Of a stretch of DNA of 64,000 bases, positions 8,601 to 20,000 are shown piece after piece. Each line of letters starts with the position of its first letter. Position 1 is the stretch's first letter. Origin of the DNA: Fulvia fulva. Lineage: Eukaryota; Ascomycota; Dothideomycetes; Mycosphaerellales; Mycosphaerellaceae. The stretch covers positions 2,418,001 to 2,482,000 of the forward strand of contig NC_063019.1 in NCBI RefSeq assembly GCF_020509005.1, written 5' to 3'. A program made the position numbers and the translations under genes. Below the pieces are notes generated by a model. It saw nothing but the letters and a program-made list of their open reading frames with translations, had not been told where the DNA came from and did no database searches.

Positions 8601-11600
8601 GTCTTCCTCATCGACGCGATGAAGACCAAGAACAACGTTTACCGAAAGTGAAGAGAGGAAAGAAGTTGAGGATCAATACAGCACAGCTAGACCTGTACGA
8701 CGAGACGGGCAAGGACCACGCTTGCAAACCGTTCGTCACGAATGTAAATATCGGCTCAAAGAAACTCTCTTCTTCCAATCTCACTCTCATGGACACTGGC
8801 GCACTAGGCGAGTCTTTTATGGACTATAAACTCGCGACCTCTCTCAACCTCGAACCCCAGGAACTGAAGTACCCTCGCACCCTTGAACTCTTTGACGGCA
8901 CGGAGACTACCACTGGTAAGATTACTCATGTTGTACACACGTCAATCACCCTCGGAGGCAAGCGTATGTCGATCACCAGCTTCCTTACGTCCCTACCGCA
9001 TCAGAAGTTTATCCTCGGCCTCCCCTGGTTCAGACGACACCGACCTATCATCGACTGGACTTCCCTTACTGTCAGCTTCCCTCCAGAAGTTCCTCCGGCA
9101 CCTCCGCCTTCTCCGCCGCCTCAGCGCGGTCCTGAGTATACCAAGATCTTCCAGGTGAACGCCGCTGCCTTCACCACTGCTGCTAAGCAGCCCAAAGCTC
9201 AAGTCTTCGCCGCCTCTCTCCGCGATATCGACATCGCCCTCGAGAAGCTCGACAAGAAGCGTACACCTACCGACCCTGCTACGAAGGTCCCTCCTTGGGC
9301 ACACCACATCCTCCACGTATTCGATGCTAAAGCCGCAGACGAGCTACCTCCTCATCGCCCTCACGACCACAAGATTGAGCTAGAAGAAGGTGCAGAGACA
9401 CCGTTCGGACCGTTATATTCCATGTCCCGAGAAGAGCTTATCGTCCTCAAGAGATACCTCGAAGAGAACCTAAAGAAGGGGTTCATTCGAGCGAGCCGTT
9501 CCAGCGCTGGCAGTCCCGTCATGTTCGTCAAGAAGCCCGGCGGTGGTCTACGCTTCTGCGTAGACTACCGAGGCTTGAACGCTGTTACAAAGAAGAACCG
9601 CTACCCAATACCGTTGATTCAGGAGACGCTCGAGCGCCTCTCTAAGGCCAAGTACTTCACCAAGCTCGATGTCATCGCTGCGTTCAACAAGTTACGAATG
9701 GCAGAAGGACACGAGTATCTCACAGCCTTCCGTACTCGCTACGGGCTGTTCGAGTCGCTCGTTATGCCCTTCGGCGTTTGTAACGGGCCTAGTACCTTCC
9801 AGAACTTCATTAACGACATCCTTCAGGAGTTCCTCGATCAGTTCTGCACTGCCTACATCGACGACATCCTAGTCTACAGCGAGACCAAGGAGGAGCACCG
9901 CGAGCACGTCTGTAAGGTCCTTCAGAAGCTCGCAGACGCCGGCTTGCAGCTGAAAAGCGACAAGTGCGAGTTTGAGAAGACCGAAGTCAAGTTCCTTGGT
10001 TTGATCATTACCGCAGACGGCATCAAGATGGACCAAGAGAAGATCGACGCTATCGTCGAATGGGATGCTCCTACGAACGTCAAAGAGGTCCAGGGTTTCC
10101 TAGGCTTTGCCAACTTCTACCGCCGCTTCATCCACGCATTTTCGGGCGTGGTACGCCCTTTGACGAAGCTCACGCGCAAGGGTGAGAAGTTCGCCTGGAC
10201 CGACGAATGCCAGGAGGCTTTTGACTTGCTCAAAGCGAAGTTTGTTGAGAACCCGCTTCTACGGCACTTCGATTTCGAACTGGAGACCCGTGTAGAGACC
10301 GACGCATCCGACGGCGTGGTGGGCGGTGTCCTGCTACAACGCCGCTCGCCTGAATCCCCCTGGTTACCTGTCGCCTTCCTCTCCAAGAAGATGACCGCCA
10401 CGGAGTGTAACTACGAGATCTACGACAAGGAGCTTCTCGCCATCGTCAAAGCTTTCGAAGAGTGGCGCCCCGAGCTCGAAGGCTCTGCTATGCCCGTCCA
10501 AGTAAGCTCCGACCATAAGAACCTCGTCTACTTTATGAAGAGCAAGCTGCTCAATCGTCGCCAGGCCCGCTGGAGCGAGTTCCTCTCCCGGTTCAACTTC
10601 GTGATCTCGTACACGCCCGGCAAGGCCAACTCGATGGCCGACGCCCTTACCCGCCGCCCTGGTGACTCTCCAGTTGATCGAAGAGGGGGCCGGCAAATCG
10701 CAGGGCAACAAGTCATCAAAGAGCACAACCTCTCTTCCGAGCTTCGAGAGTACCTATCGAACGGCCAGCCTACGCTCGCCGCTTCCTTTGCTACTCTCGT
10801 GCTCGCTCCTGCCTACCTTGACGAGAGTGACGATGAATCCGAGCCTGAAGAATACGCCTCGGACGCTGAGGACTTGAACGACGATGAAGAGGGCTCAGTA
10901 ACGACCGACGGCTCATCCGAATCAGACTTTGAGGGGTTTGATAATGAGGAGCAGCCCGAAGGCATCATGGCACGAGTACGAACAGCGTACGATGCCGACA
11001 TAGACGCCCAAGAGTTAGTTCAGGCCCTTGAATCTGGCGCGAGGACATTCCCGGGCTTCTCGCTGTCCGAGTGCGAGCTCCAGGGAGGTGTCGTCTACTT
11101 CCGTAAGAAGCTTTACGTACCGCAGCCCGAAGGCTCTAATATCCGAGCTGAGATTCTTCAAATCATCCACGACTCCGCCTCTGGGGGTCACCCAGGCGTA
11201 GCCAAGACCCACAAGCTCCTCGCTAGGTATTACTGGTGGCCGCATTCCTGGAAGGACGTCCGCCGCTACGTGCTGAACTGCGCTGCTTGCCGAAGAGCCA
11301 AAGCTAACCGCCACCGTCCCCACGGTCTCTTGCACCCTCTCCCGGCTCCTGATCGTCCGTGGAAGCACATCACTATGGACTTTATCACCGATCTTCCTCA
11401 CGGCAAGACCTTCAGCGGCGTGAAAGCAAAGGCCCTTCTAGTGATCGTGGACCGTCACTCCAAGGACCGGTACATGATCCCGTGCTGGAGCATGACCGCA
11501 AAGGAGACTGCTCGCTTGTTCTACGAATTCGTCTGGCGCTTTCAAGGCCTCCCGGATAGCATCACCTCTGACAGAGGCACCCAGTTCATCTCGCACTTCT

Positions 11601-13024
11601 GGAAGCGTCTGTGTGCTATCCTAGGCATCAAGCATAACCTCTCGACCAGTTTTCAGCCACAGACCGACGGCCAGACCGAAATTACGAACGCTATCCTCGA
11701 GCAGGTCCTTCGTTGCTTCGTCGACTACCACCAGAAGGATTGGCCTCAGCATATCCCTGCGGTGGAGTTCGCTACTCGTAACTGGGACTCGGAGACTACT
11801 GGCTACTCTCCCTTCTATACTACGAGAGGTTACCACCCTCGTACAGGCATGGAACCAGAAGAACCTCTCCCGCCTACCGAAGACGCAAACGAGCAAGCAG
11901 CAGACGAGTTCGCTACTATGCTCTCACAGATCCATGAAGAAGTTCACGACGAGATGGTGTACGCACAAGCAATCTACGAGGATCAAGCCAATCGTCGTCG
12001 CCAGCCAGATCCCGACTACCAAGTAGGCGATATGGTCTACCTCAACTCCAAGAACATCAAGACAGACCGCCCCTCCAAGAAGCTGAACTGGAAGAACCTA
12101 GGTCCTTTTGAGATCACCGAGCGTATCAGTTCACACGCCTACCGTCTAGCTCTTCCTGCGAACATAAAGATCCACGACGTCTTCCATCCCGTACGCCTTC
12201 GGCCGTCGGCTGAGGACCCATTCCCGAACCAAAACCAAGACATGCCAGGTCCTCCCGATGAAGTAGAAGTCGACGAGCCTGTTAACCTACCTTCTGACGA
12301 CTATGCCGTCCGCAAGATCCGGGGAATCCGCGTAGAGCCCAACGACGTTGAAGGACTACCGCCGATCAAGTATGAAGTCGAATGGCAAGGTTGCCCTGAG
12401 TGGGATACCTCATGGGAACCTATCCAACATATCATCTTCAATCGTCAAGCAATCGAAGAATACCACGCCCGCGCAGACGGCCCAGAAGTCAACATCGGCA
12501 GGCTCTTCGAATCTGAGCTCTTCGACGGGGCTTACCAATGGTGTATCGACCATGACATCAGGCCTAGGCCTGGTACTGAAGCTGAACATCCTCGATATGT
12601 GGAACTACTACGGCTTCGTAGGAACTCAGCTTTGTTCGGGGGGGCTACTGTCATGGTCTCCCCACAGAGAGTACAGAAGGTGGGGACAGAAGAGCCTCAG
12701 AGTGCTCAGAAGTCGTCAAGAAGTGACAGTCCAGCTTGGTGTGTGAGCGCCAAGAATCACATGCCCCGCAACATTCACTACGGGACCCAGCCCTCCAAAT
12801 TCACCCCTCTACCAAACCTTGACAGATTCACTTCGGCTCGTGACTGTGTGACTCACGGCACTCCCGCGAGCACCCGCGACTGCGCTGGACCCTGGAAGAA
12901 GCACGTGGAAGACTCGGAACGTAGGGCAGGTTGGAATAAGGTTTTGAGCAAAGCTGCTGAGCGCGGCTTCGCACGGGTTAGCCCTGTTGATGCGGGAACA
13001 CGCACTCGCGAGGGTCGCGTATAA
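8594..13024 (+). CDS. pol: Gypsy-1 Pol: PR-RT-RNaseH-IN-chromodomain
   Basis: Polyprotein open without interruption to TAA 13022-13024; the first start-like codon (GTG) is at 8648 and residues are counted from there. Protease motif MDTGA is at 48-52. RT includes CVDYRGLNAVTKKNRYPIP, FTKLDVIAAFNK and the catalytic YIDD near 402. RNase H has VETDASDG near 550 and YDKELLAIVKAFEEW. Integrase has an H/C zinc region (GHPGVAKTHKLL, CAACRRAK) and the triad D911, D975, E1011, with exactly 35 residues between the last two. A chromodomain follows at about 1217-1275 (YEVEWQGCPEWDTSWEP), expected to guide integration to methylated-histone chromatin. The last 125 codons lie in the 3' LTR and their function is unknown. 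Confidence 0.93.
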   Translation, partial: SLGLPHRRDEDQEQRLPKVKRGKKLRINTAQLDLYDETGKDHACKPFVTNVNIGSKKLSSSNLTLMDTGALGESFMDYKLATSLNLEPQELKYPRTLELFDGTETTTGKITHVVHTSITLGGKRMSITSFLTSLPHQKFILGLPWFRRHRPIIDWTSLTVSFPPEVPPAPPPSPPPQRGPEYTKIFQVNAAAFTTAAKQPKAQVFAASLRDIDIALEKLDKKRTPTDPATKVPPWAHHILHVFDAKAADELPPHRPHDHKIELEEGAETPFGPLYSMSREELIVLKRYLEENLKKGFIRASRSSAGSPVMFVKKPGGGLRFCVDYRGLNAVTKKNRYPIPLIQETLERLSKAKYFTKLDVIAAFNKLRMAEGHEYLTAFRTRYGLFESLVMPFGVCNGPSTFQNFINDILQEFLDQFCTAYIDDILVYSETKEEHREHVCKVLQKLADAGLQLKSDKCEFEKTEVKFLGLIITADGIKMDQEKIDAIVEWDAPTNVKEVQGFLGFANFYRRFIHAFSGVVRPLTKLTRKGEKFAWTDECQEAFDLLKAKFVENPLLRHFDFELETRVETDASDGVVGGVLLQRRSPESPWLPVAFLSKKMTATECNYEIYDKELLAIVKAFEEWRPELEGSAMPVQVSSDHKNLVYFMKSKLLNRRQARWSEFLSRFNFVISYTPGKANSMADALTRRPGDSPVDRRGGRQIAGQQVIKEHNLSSELREYLSNGQPTLAASFATLVLAPAYLDESDDESEPEEYASDAEDLNDDEEGSVTTDGSSESDFEGFDNEEQPEGIMARVRTAYDADIDAQELVQALESGARTFPGFSLSECELQGGVVYFRKKLYVPQPEGSNIRAEILQIIHDSASGGHPGVAKTHKLLARYYWWPHSWKDVRRYVLNCAACRRAKANRHRPHGLLHPLPAPDRPWKHITMDFITDLPHGKTFSGVKAKALLVIVDRHSKDRYMIPCWSMTAKETARLFYEFVWRFQGLPDSITSDRGTQFISHFWKRLCAILGIKHNLSTSFQPQTDGQTEITNAILEQVLRCFVDYHQKDWPQHIPAVEFATRNWDSETTGYSPFYTTRGYHPRTGMEPEEPLPPTEDANEQAADEFATMLSQIHEEVHDEMVYAQAIYEDQANRRRQPDPDYQVGDMVYLNSKNIKTDRPSKKLNWKNLGPFEITERISSHAYRLALPANIKIHDVFHPVRLRPSAEDPFPNQNQDMPGPPDEVEVDEPVNLPSDDYAVRKIRGIRVEPNDVEGLPPIKYEVEWQGCPEWDTSWEPIQHIIFNRQAIEEYHARADGPEVNIGRLFESELFDGAYQWCIDHDIRPRPGTEAEHPRYVELLRLRRNSALFGGATVMVSPQRVQKVGTEEPQSAQKSSRSDSPAWCVSAKNHMPRNIHYGTQPSKFTPLPNLDRFTSARDCVTHGTPASTRDCAGPWKKHVEDSERRAGWNKVLSKAAERGFARVSPVDAGTRTREGRV
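12638..12644 (+). other. Polypurine tract of gypsy-1
   Basis: Seven G residues four bases before the 3' LTR, the usual place for plus-strand priming. Confidence 0.65.
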
Positions 13025-13168
13025 ATATCTGGCCTTCCCCAGGCCTCTCTTGCTTCCTTCGTCTTTTGTTTTGTGTAGCAATCATACCATACCCTTTTGC
13101 ATCTGCACTTCGCACCTGCATTCTCGCTTTCACCCTTGCATCTCACAGGCCAGGCTCTCGCCCTGACA
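12649..13168 (+). repeat. Gypsy-1 3' LTR (520 bp)
   Basis: Identical to the 5' LTR except for one base (G at 12749, A at 6978), a CpG/CpA difference. It encodes the last 125 residues of Pol; the stop lies within the TATA box. It is followed by the duplication CGGAG at 13169-13173. Confidence 0.95.
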
Positions 13169-13173
13169 CGGAG

Positions 13174-13417
13174 GAGTAGATAGAGAAGAGGCGGGAGGTC
13201 AAGGGGGTGTAGACAGGGTAGTTATTAGGGCAGGCCTATGACACTAGTATACTCTTAATAAAGAAAACACGAAAGAAGGCAAGGTTGAGAACGTATAGGA
13301 GAGGAGAGGGGGTTTTTACTCTATAATACGAGTTTCCCCTTTATAACTAAAAGTAGGTAGTATAGCTATATAGGCTAACAGGCTCTACAATAGCATAATA
13401 AACAATATATATATATA
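13174..13417 (+). pseudogene. RIP-mutated LINE A#1, C-terminus and 3' UTR (part 3)
   Basis: The last stretch of the family A copy: the end of ORF2, the 3' UTR block with GACACTAG, and a T/A tail near 13405-13417. It aligns with LINE A at about 34.11-34.36 kb. Confidence 0.8.
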
Positions 13418-13470
13418 TAGATTGGTCATTCCCCTGTTCTAGGACCCTATTCGGCCTATATAGGTTATAT

Positions 13471-13654
13471 CATAAGGGCGCGCGTACTATAGGGTCCGAA
13501 TGAGATAGTTGTTGTTCTACGAAGCTACGAAAGAGGAGCGCGAGGCGCGGCGAAGTTATAAAGTAAAGCTAAGCCGCGCTAACCCGATATAGAAGGTCCG
13601 CGGTTTAGCCGGGCCGACGTAGCTATAGTAAGGGGTCGAGGGCTACCCGTAATA
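13471..13654 (-). repeat. Solo LTR of gypsy-2 family (184 bp, RIP-mutated)
   Basis: Same length and sequence as the gypsy-2 LTRs at 37824-38007 and 44862-45045 apart from C/T and G/A changes. It is flanked by the 5-bp duplication TATAT (13466-13470 and 13655-13659). No internal region remains, so it formed by LTR-LTR recombination. Confidence 0.85.
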
Positions 13655-15780
13655 TATATCTATTATTATATATAAAGGGAAACCTGAATAGGTAAAAACC
13701 CTTCCCGCCCCCGACTTCTCCTTATCTAGATTAGCTTTCCCTCTAAACGTACGTAGTCTATATTACTACCCCGTTAGCCCCCGCTCCTAGCCGGTCTCGT
13801 CGCGCTACGCCGTATCCTCTCTTCCTATACTACTCCTACTAGGCGGTACTGTTCTAGCTAGCCCTTCTCTAGTATCTAGTTCGTAATACGCCGTAGGTCC
13901 TTAACGTTATTAAGAAGTGCCCTAATCGTCCGGTTCCTCGACTTTACTATCTACTCCCTCCTTCCTAGCGACTACCTCGGATAGACGAGGAGTACGTACC
14001 GTACGTTCTAGGAGTAATAGCCGTAGGGGTAGCTAGTATTTGTGTATTCTAGAATCTTCCTCTATAATAGGTACCCCTAGAGGCCGATGTGTTTGCTTTG
14101 TAGTTAGGTTACTATACTACTCTATACCCTCGTAAGGCGGTAGTAGATAAGCTTCGGGGGGTACTTAACCGCGGATTTCGTAGCTAACTATTCCTTAGGT
14201 TATCCCGCTAGCTAAGGGCGTCTACTATACCCTATACCCTAGTCGTTCTACCTCTCTTTCTATAGTTACTCTATAAACGATTTCTTACCTTCCTATTATA
14301 TTACTAGCTATTCGTCCCTTACCCGGTAGTTCGGCTCGTTTCTAGGTCGAATACCCTTATACGCTAGTACTAATTGACGGACCCTTACGACTATACTAGC
14401 GATAACCTTCTATACTAGGGACTATACCGACTTACCTGAGTAGGAGGTCCGTAGTCCCTAGATATATAGGTCGATCGGCAGTCTAGCGGTCTTATACTAA
14501 AGTATCCTTATTAGTGTCGACTTATATACCCCGGTAACCTTCGTTAGGTATTAGTTCTAGATCTTCGCTAACGGCGTAACGAGTATTTTTAATAGGGAGG
14601 CCCTCTCGCCTAGGGACTATACTTAGCTACTATAGATAAGGACTAGCCGTATAATAGCTATATATAGAAGTCGTAACTACCGAAAGTCCGCCCCCTATAT
14701 AGACGTAGTCAGCCTCTATTATAATGCTATATTCTGTTTAGCTTTCCGTAATATTACCTATACGTACTTTCTCTACTATAGCGCCGGGTCTACCTATAGT
14801 CCGAGGATTCTAAGCTGATTTACCGGGTTAGTTATATACCCCTATATCTAGATAGAAGCTTATATATTATAGAACCGTAGCCGGCGCGTAAAGTGTATTA
14901 GATTGTACTTTTCTAGGGCAAACTGAGCCCTATACCTCCTAGCCTAGTCCTCGTAGATCTTGTACTTCTCTTCTAGTACCCTATAGTTCTCCTTAGTCGA
15001 GGAAGACTACGCTAGGATATTCGTGTCGTCTACGAAGCCGCTCCTAGCGGTGTTCTTAGATTCTAGGGCTAGGAGTACCGTCGCTATAAAGAAGAGGAAT
15101 AGGATAGGTACTAGCGTTAAGCCTTACGGGATTCTAGTATAGACTACTTAAAATAGGGTTTTATACTAACCGACTAGGATCGACGTACTACGGTTTTAGA
15201 GGTAGGACCGTACGAAGTTAATAAGCTACTTAGGGAGTCCTTTCGACCTTAGGATATAGAGTAGCCGCGGGTATAACACGTAGTCAAAGGCTCCCGATAT
15301 GTCTAGGCTAAGTAAGGAAGCCACCTTGTCCCTATTCTTATACTAGATAGCCTTTACCTAAGAGGTGATAAGTTCTATCGCGGATAGCGTCGATCGCTAT
15401 AGGCGCGTACCTATCTAGGTGTCCGGGAGTAGGGAGTACTCCTCTACCGCCTCGGAGAGTCTCGTTATAACCAGCTTCTTAAGCGCCTTCCTAAGAGTAT
15501 TAAGGAGCGCAATTAGGCGGTACGACTTTACCTACGTATAGTCCTCCTTTTACGGCTTACGTAGGACTACTATCGTCGATTATTTAAATGCTATTAGGTA
15601 GTATCCGGTCTATAGGCAGGCGTTAAAGATCGCTACGACTACTAGGGCTAGTTAATCTCTACACTTCTTTAGTAGCTCGTTTAGGATCCTATCCGGCCCC
15701 GGGGCTTTCTTTACCGGTAACTTCCTAAGTATAGCGGCAACTTCTCCCTCGGACACCTCCTATTAGACCGCGATACTAGG
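13655..15780 (-). pseudogene. LINE family B ORF2 remnant in MINE-B
   Basis: A RIP-mutated copy of the RT to C-terminal part of LINE B ORF2, matching the intact copy at about 16.9-19.05 kb base for base apart from G-to-A and C-to-T changes. Many Trp and Gln codons are stops. It ends abruptly at 15780, just after the block matching CGATGCTAGG near 19040-19050 of the intact copy, where the module begins. Confidence 0.85.
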
Positions 15781-16857
15781 GCAAGGAAGGAATTGTATTT
15801 AGTAAGCTAGCTACGAGATAAGGTAACAAGTCTTAACCGCGCTTTCCTACTTATCTAGTACTACCGTATAGCCTCGTTTCGAGAGGTTAGCCCGGAGCAA
15901 AAGCTTCCCTCTACGCCCTCCCTCCCTATTTACTCCTTAAGCTAATATCCACCTCTATAGGCCTAAGCGCTTTAGTACTCTCTATTGACCGATATACGTA
16001 TCCGTCCTCTCGGGCTATATAGATAGTATTAGCCGTCGCTACTAGTATATACTACGCCCTAGGTTTTAACGCCCTTCGCGTTACCGTAGCCTATCTCTAG
16101 AAAGCGGCCGTCTATACCTCGTAGGTTTGCTCGGGGCATACACTACGCCGGGTAGCGTACTCCTTACGTTACTACCTACTAACTAATATAAAGTTCCTTA
16201 TTACCCTACCCTCGATCCTCCCCGATTATAGAACTAATCTACTCGTATTATACGTCTTTTCCCCGTCCTAATAGCCGTCTTTTCCTTGCTTAGGCTATCG
16301 TCTTTTCCTCGTCGTAATCTACTATATTAGACTAGGTACGTTATTTAGCGGGATAGGTAGTGCCTTAGGCAAAACCCTCGTTCCTATACCGGGTACTTAA
16401 TAGGCCCTTATAGGCTTCGTCGCGTGTCTACCTACCTACCGTATTGTCCGCTAGCAAACACTAGATTGTTTCGTAGTCCGCTCGACGCCGTCGTATAGTC
16501 CGCTCAGTTATTGTTCTATAGTCCGCTCGTCTAATGTTCGTCGCTCGGCCCGCTCGGTTTACGGTCTCCGGAGGTGAAAATTCTATACTTATACTAGAGG
16601 TGCCCTATTAAGCGTATAGGCTACGGTTCCGCGCCCTTCTTATACGTAGAAAGAAGAAGGACTCGCTCCCGACACGAGTACACGCTCGTCGGATAGTTTT
16701 TATACCCGTTTTACTAGTAGTCCTCTATTCGCCGCGGCTTCGCCTACGTTACGCGCCCGTCGCGCCTACGACGCTCTAGCGTAAGAAAACTTAGCTCTCT
16801 CGTAGTAAGACGAGAGGTTCGTAGCCGACACTACGTACAGATAATTCTCGTCGTCGA
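15781..16857 (-). other. Noncoding module, second copy (MINE-B, RIP-mutated)
   Basis: A 1077-bp RIP-mutated copy of 1576-2654 in reverse orientation. The hairpin stem, the GAGCGG-type repeats and the three GGAAAAGACG motifs are still visible as complements. Both ends match the other copies. Confidence 0.8.
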
Positions 16858-17043
16858 GCTATATAGATAGATAGATAGATTTGTAATTCCCCTGTTCTAG
16901 GACCCTATCCGGCCTATGCAGGTATATATCTATTGTTATGTACAAAGGGAAACCCGAATAGGTGAAAACCCTTCCCGCCCCCGACTACTCCTTGTCTAGA
17001 TTAGCTTTCCCTCTGAACGTACGTAGTCCATGTCACTACCCCG

Positions 17044-20000
17044 TTAGCCCCCGCTCCTAGCCGGTCTCGTCGCGCTGCGTCGTGTCCTCTCTTCCTGCAC
17101 TGCTCCTACTAGGCGGTACTGTTCTAGCCAGCCCTTCTCTAGTATCCAGTTCGTAATGCGCCGTAGGTCTTCAGCGTTGTTAAGAAGTGCCCCAATCGTC
17201 CGGTTCCTCGCCTTTGCCATCCACTCCCCCCTTCCTAGCGACCACCTCGGACAGACGAGGAGTGCGTGCCGTACGTTCTGGGAGCGATAGCCGCAGGGGC
17301 AGCTAGTATTCGTGTATCCTGGGACCTTCCTCCATGATAGGTACCCCTGGAGGCCGATGTGTTCGCTTCGCAGTTGGGTTGCTATGCTACTCTGTGCCCT
17401 CGTAAGGCGGTAGTGGATGAGCTTCGGGGGGTGCTTGACCGCGGATTTTGTAGCTGACCATTCCTTAGGTTGTCCCGCTGGCTGAGGGCGTCCACTATGC
17501 CCTACAACCTGGTTGTTCCACCTCTCTTTCCATAGTTGCTCTACAAACGATTTCTCACCTTCCCATTGTGTTGCTAGCTGTTCGTCCCTTGCCCGGTAGT
17601 TCGGCTCGTTTCCGGGTCGAATGCCCTTATGCGCTGGTACTGATTCGCGGGCCCTTGCGACTGCACTGGCGATGACCTTCTGTACTGGGTACTGTGCCGA
17701 CTTGCCTAAGTAGGAGGTCCGTAGTCCCTGGATGTATAGGTCGATCGGCGGTATAGCGGTCTCGTGCTCAAGCATCCTCGTTGGTGTCGACTTATATGCC
17801 CCGGTGACCTTCCTTAGGCATTGGTTTTGGATCTTCGCTAGCGGCGCGACGAGTCCCTTCGATGGGCAGGCCCTCTCGCCTAAGGACCACACTTGGCTGC
17901 CATAGGTAAGGACTGGCCGTACAATAGCCGTATATAGAAGTCGTGACTGCCGGAAGTCCGCCCCCCATGTGGACGCAGTGAGCCTCTGGCATGATGCCAT
18001 ATTCTGTTCAGCTTTCCGTAATATTGCCTGTACGTGCTTCCTCCACCGTAGCGCCGGGTCCACCCATAGTCCGAGGATCCTGAGCTGATTTGCCGGGTTA
18101 GTCGTGTGCCCCTGTATCTGGATAGAAGCTTGCATATTGTGGAACCGTGGCCGGCGCGTAAAGTGTATCAGATTGTACTTTTCTGGGGCAAACCGAGCCC
18201 CGTGCCTCCTAGCCCAGTCCTCGCAGATCTTGTGCTTCTCTTCTAGGAGCCTACAGTTCTCCTCAGTCGAGGAAGACCACGCTAGGATGTTTGTGTCGTC
18301 TACGAAGCCGCTCGCAGCGGTGTTCTGGGATTCTAGGGCTGGGAGCAGCGTCGCCATAAAGAAGAGGAACAGAATAGGTGCTAGCGTTGAGCCTTGCGGG
18401 ATTCCAGTGTGGACTGCTTGAAATGGGCTTCTGTACTGGCCGACCAGGATCGACGTACTGCGGTTTTGGAGGTAGGACCGTACGAAGTTGACAAGCCACT
18501 CAGGGAGTCCTTTCGACCTTAGGATGTAGAGAAGCCGCGGGTGTGACACGTAGTCGAAGGCTCCCGATATGTCTAGGCTAAGTAAGGAAGCCACCTTGTC
18601 CCTATTCTTATACCAGATGGCCTTTACCTGAGAGGTGATAAGTTCCATCGCGGATAGCGTCGATCGCTGTGGGCGCGCACCCATCTGGGTGTCCGGGAGT
18701 AGGGAGTGTTCCTCTGCCGCCTCGGAGAGTCTCGTTGCAACCAGCTTCTCAAGCGCCTTCCCAAGAGTGTTAAGGAGCGCAATTGGGCGGTACGACTTCA
18801 CCTGCGTATAGTCTTCCTTCTGCGGCTTGCGTAGGACCACTGTCGTCGATTGTTTAAAAGCTATCGGGTGGTATCCGGTCTGTAGGCAGGCGTTGAAGAT
18901 CGCTGCAACTGCTGGGGCTAGTTGATCTCTACACTTCTTTAGTAGCTCGTTTGGGATCCCATCCGGCCCCGGGGCTTTCTTCGCCGGCAACTTCCTCAGC
19001 ACAGCGGTAACTTCTCCCTCGGACACCTCCTGTTGGACCGCGATGCTAGGGGCTAGGGGAGTAGAGCTGTTTATGTCGCTTAGATCAGCCTCGACTGGGG
19101 GTGGGAAGAACTTGCTAGCCAGTAGACGCGCCTTGGCCTCGGGGTCGCTAACCGGGCCACTAGGCGATTGTAGCGCTGGGATAGAGAAGGAGGGGCCCTG
19201 TGTAGGGTCCTGTCGGGCCCATTTCGCTAGCTTCCACATCCTCTCTGGCTTGCCGGCGATTTCTTCCACTGTGGCCCTCCAGCCGACTGCTTTCTCCCTC
19301 CGTATTATGGCTTTCTTCTGTTGGCATGCCTCCCTGTATACGTTCCAGGCCTCCTCGCTATGGCTGCTCGTCCACACCCGGCGGGCTCTCCTTGCTTCTC
19401 TTACTACCGCAGTGCACTCCGGCGTCCAGTATGGTTTGGACCATGTCGTTGGTTGGGCAAGCGGAACGTGAAGTGAGGTCGCTTTTCTTATTTCGTCTGT
19501 CAACCCCTGGACTGCTTCGTCTATCTCGTCTTTACTATTGTATTGCTGCTGCGCGATCTGGACTAGCCTCTTGGAGTCATCGAGGTACGCCTGGATGTTG
19601 GCCCAGTGGGCCTTTCCCCAGTTTGGCTTAGGGGTTCTCGCTGGTGTGCGTTGTATCTGTGTCGCAATAGAGGTCCTGACTGGCATGTGGTCTGACGACG
19701 CCTCGAGTTCATGTTCGATCCCACAGTAGGTTACCGTGTGGTAGTGGCTATCTGAGATCCAGGAGAGGTCGATCGTGCCTTGGAGTCCCCCTCTCTTCCA
19801 GGTGCCCAGGTCCTTCGGGGTATTGAGGGCAATTGCGTTGCTCGCCATCAAGTCGAGTACTTCGTCGGCTATAGGGTGCGGCTGCATAAGGCTTTCCCAG
19901 GAAGGGTGGTGTATGTTGAAGTCTCCTACTACGATGTGGCACCCTTGTCTCTTGAGCGCACTGTCTAGGTGTCTGCAGACCCCTAGGTCGCGGCTAGACC

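Larger units (their letters stand above)
6878..13168 (+). mobile_element. Gypsy-1: young complete Ty3/gypsy chromovirus
   Basis: A complete 6291-bp LTR retrotransposon with a perfect 5-bp duplication CGGAG on both sides, two 520-bp LTRs (TGTCA...TGACA), gag, pol, a polypurine tract and a candidate self-primer binding site. The LTRs differ at one position that I can find (A at 6978, G at 12749). It shows no RIP, unlike the LINE it sits in. The pol order PR-RT-RNaseH-IN-chromodomain places it in the chromoviruses. It is a candidate for a recently active element. Confidence 0.95.
13418..16857 (-). mobile_element. Chimeric retrotransposon MINE-B: 1.08-kb module fused to LINE B (RIP-mutated)
   Basis: On the minus strand the module (15781-16857) is followed directly by a 5'-truncated family B LINE (13418-15780). 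It sits in TA-repeat sequence at the tail of LINE A#1. The TSD seems to be a short TA run and is not decisive here. RIP is heavy. A full-length LINE B (16866-21856) later inserted 6 bp inside its 5' end. A gypsy-2 solo LTR (13471-13654) sits in its 3' UTR. Confidence 0.75.

Noticed and set aside
13471..13654. Possible CRISPR or tandem array from repeated GC-rich blocks
   Set aside because: The repeated block is a dispersed 184-bp LTR found four times in the window, not a spaced array; no CRISPR-like repeat was seen.
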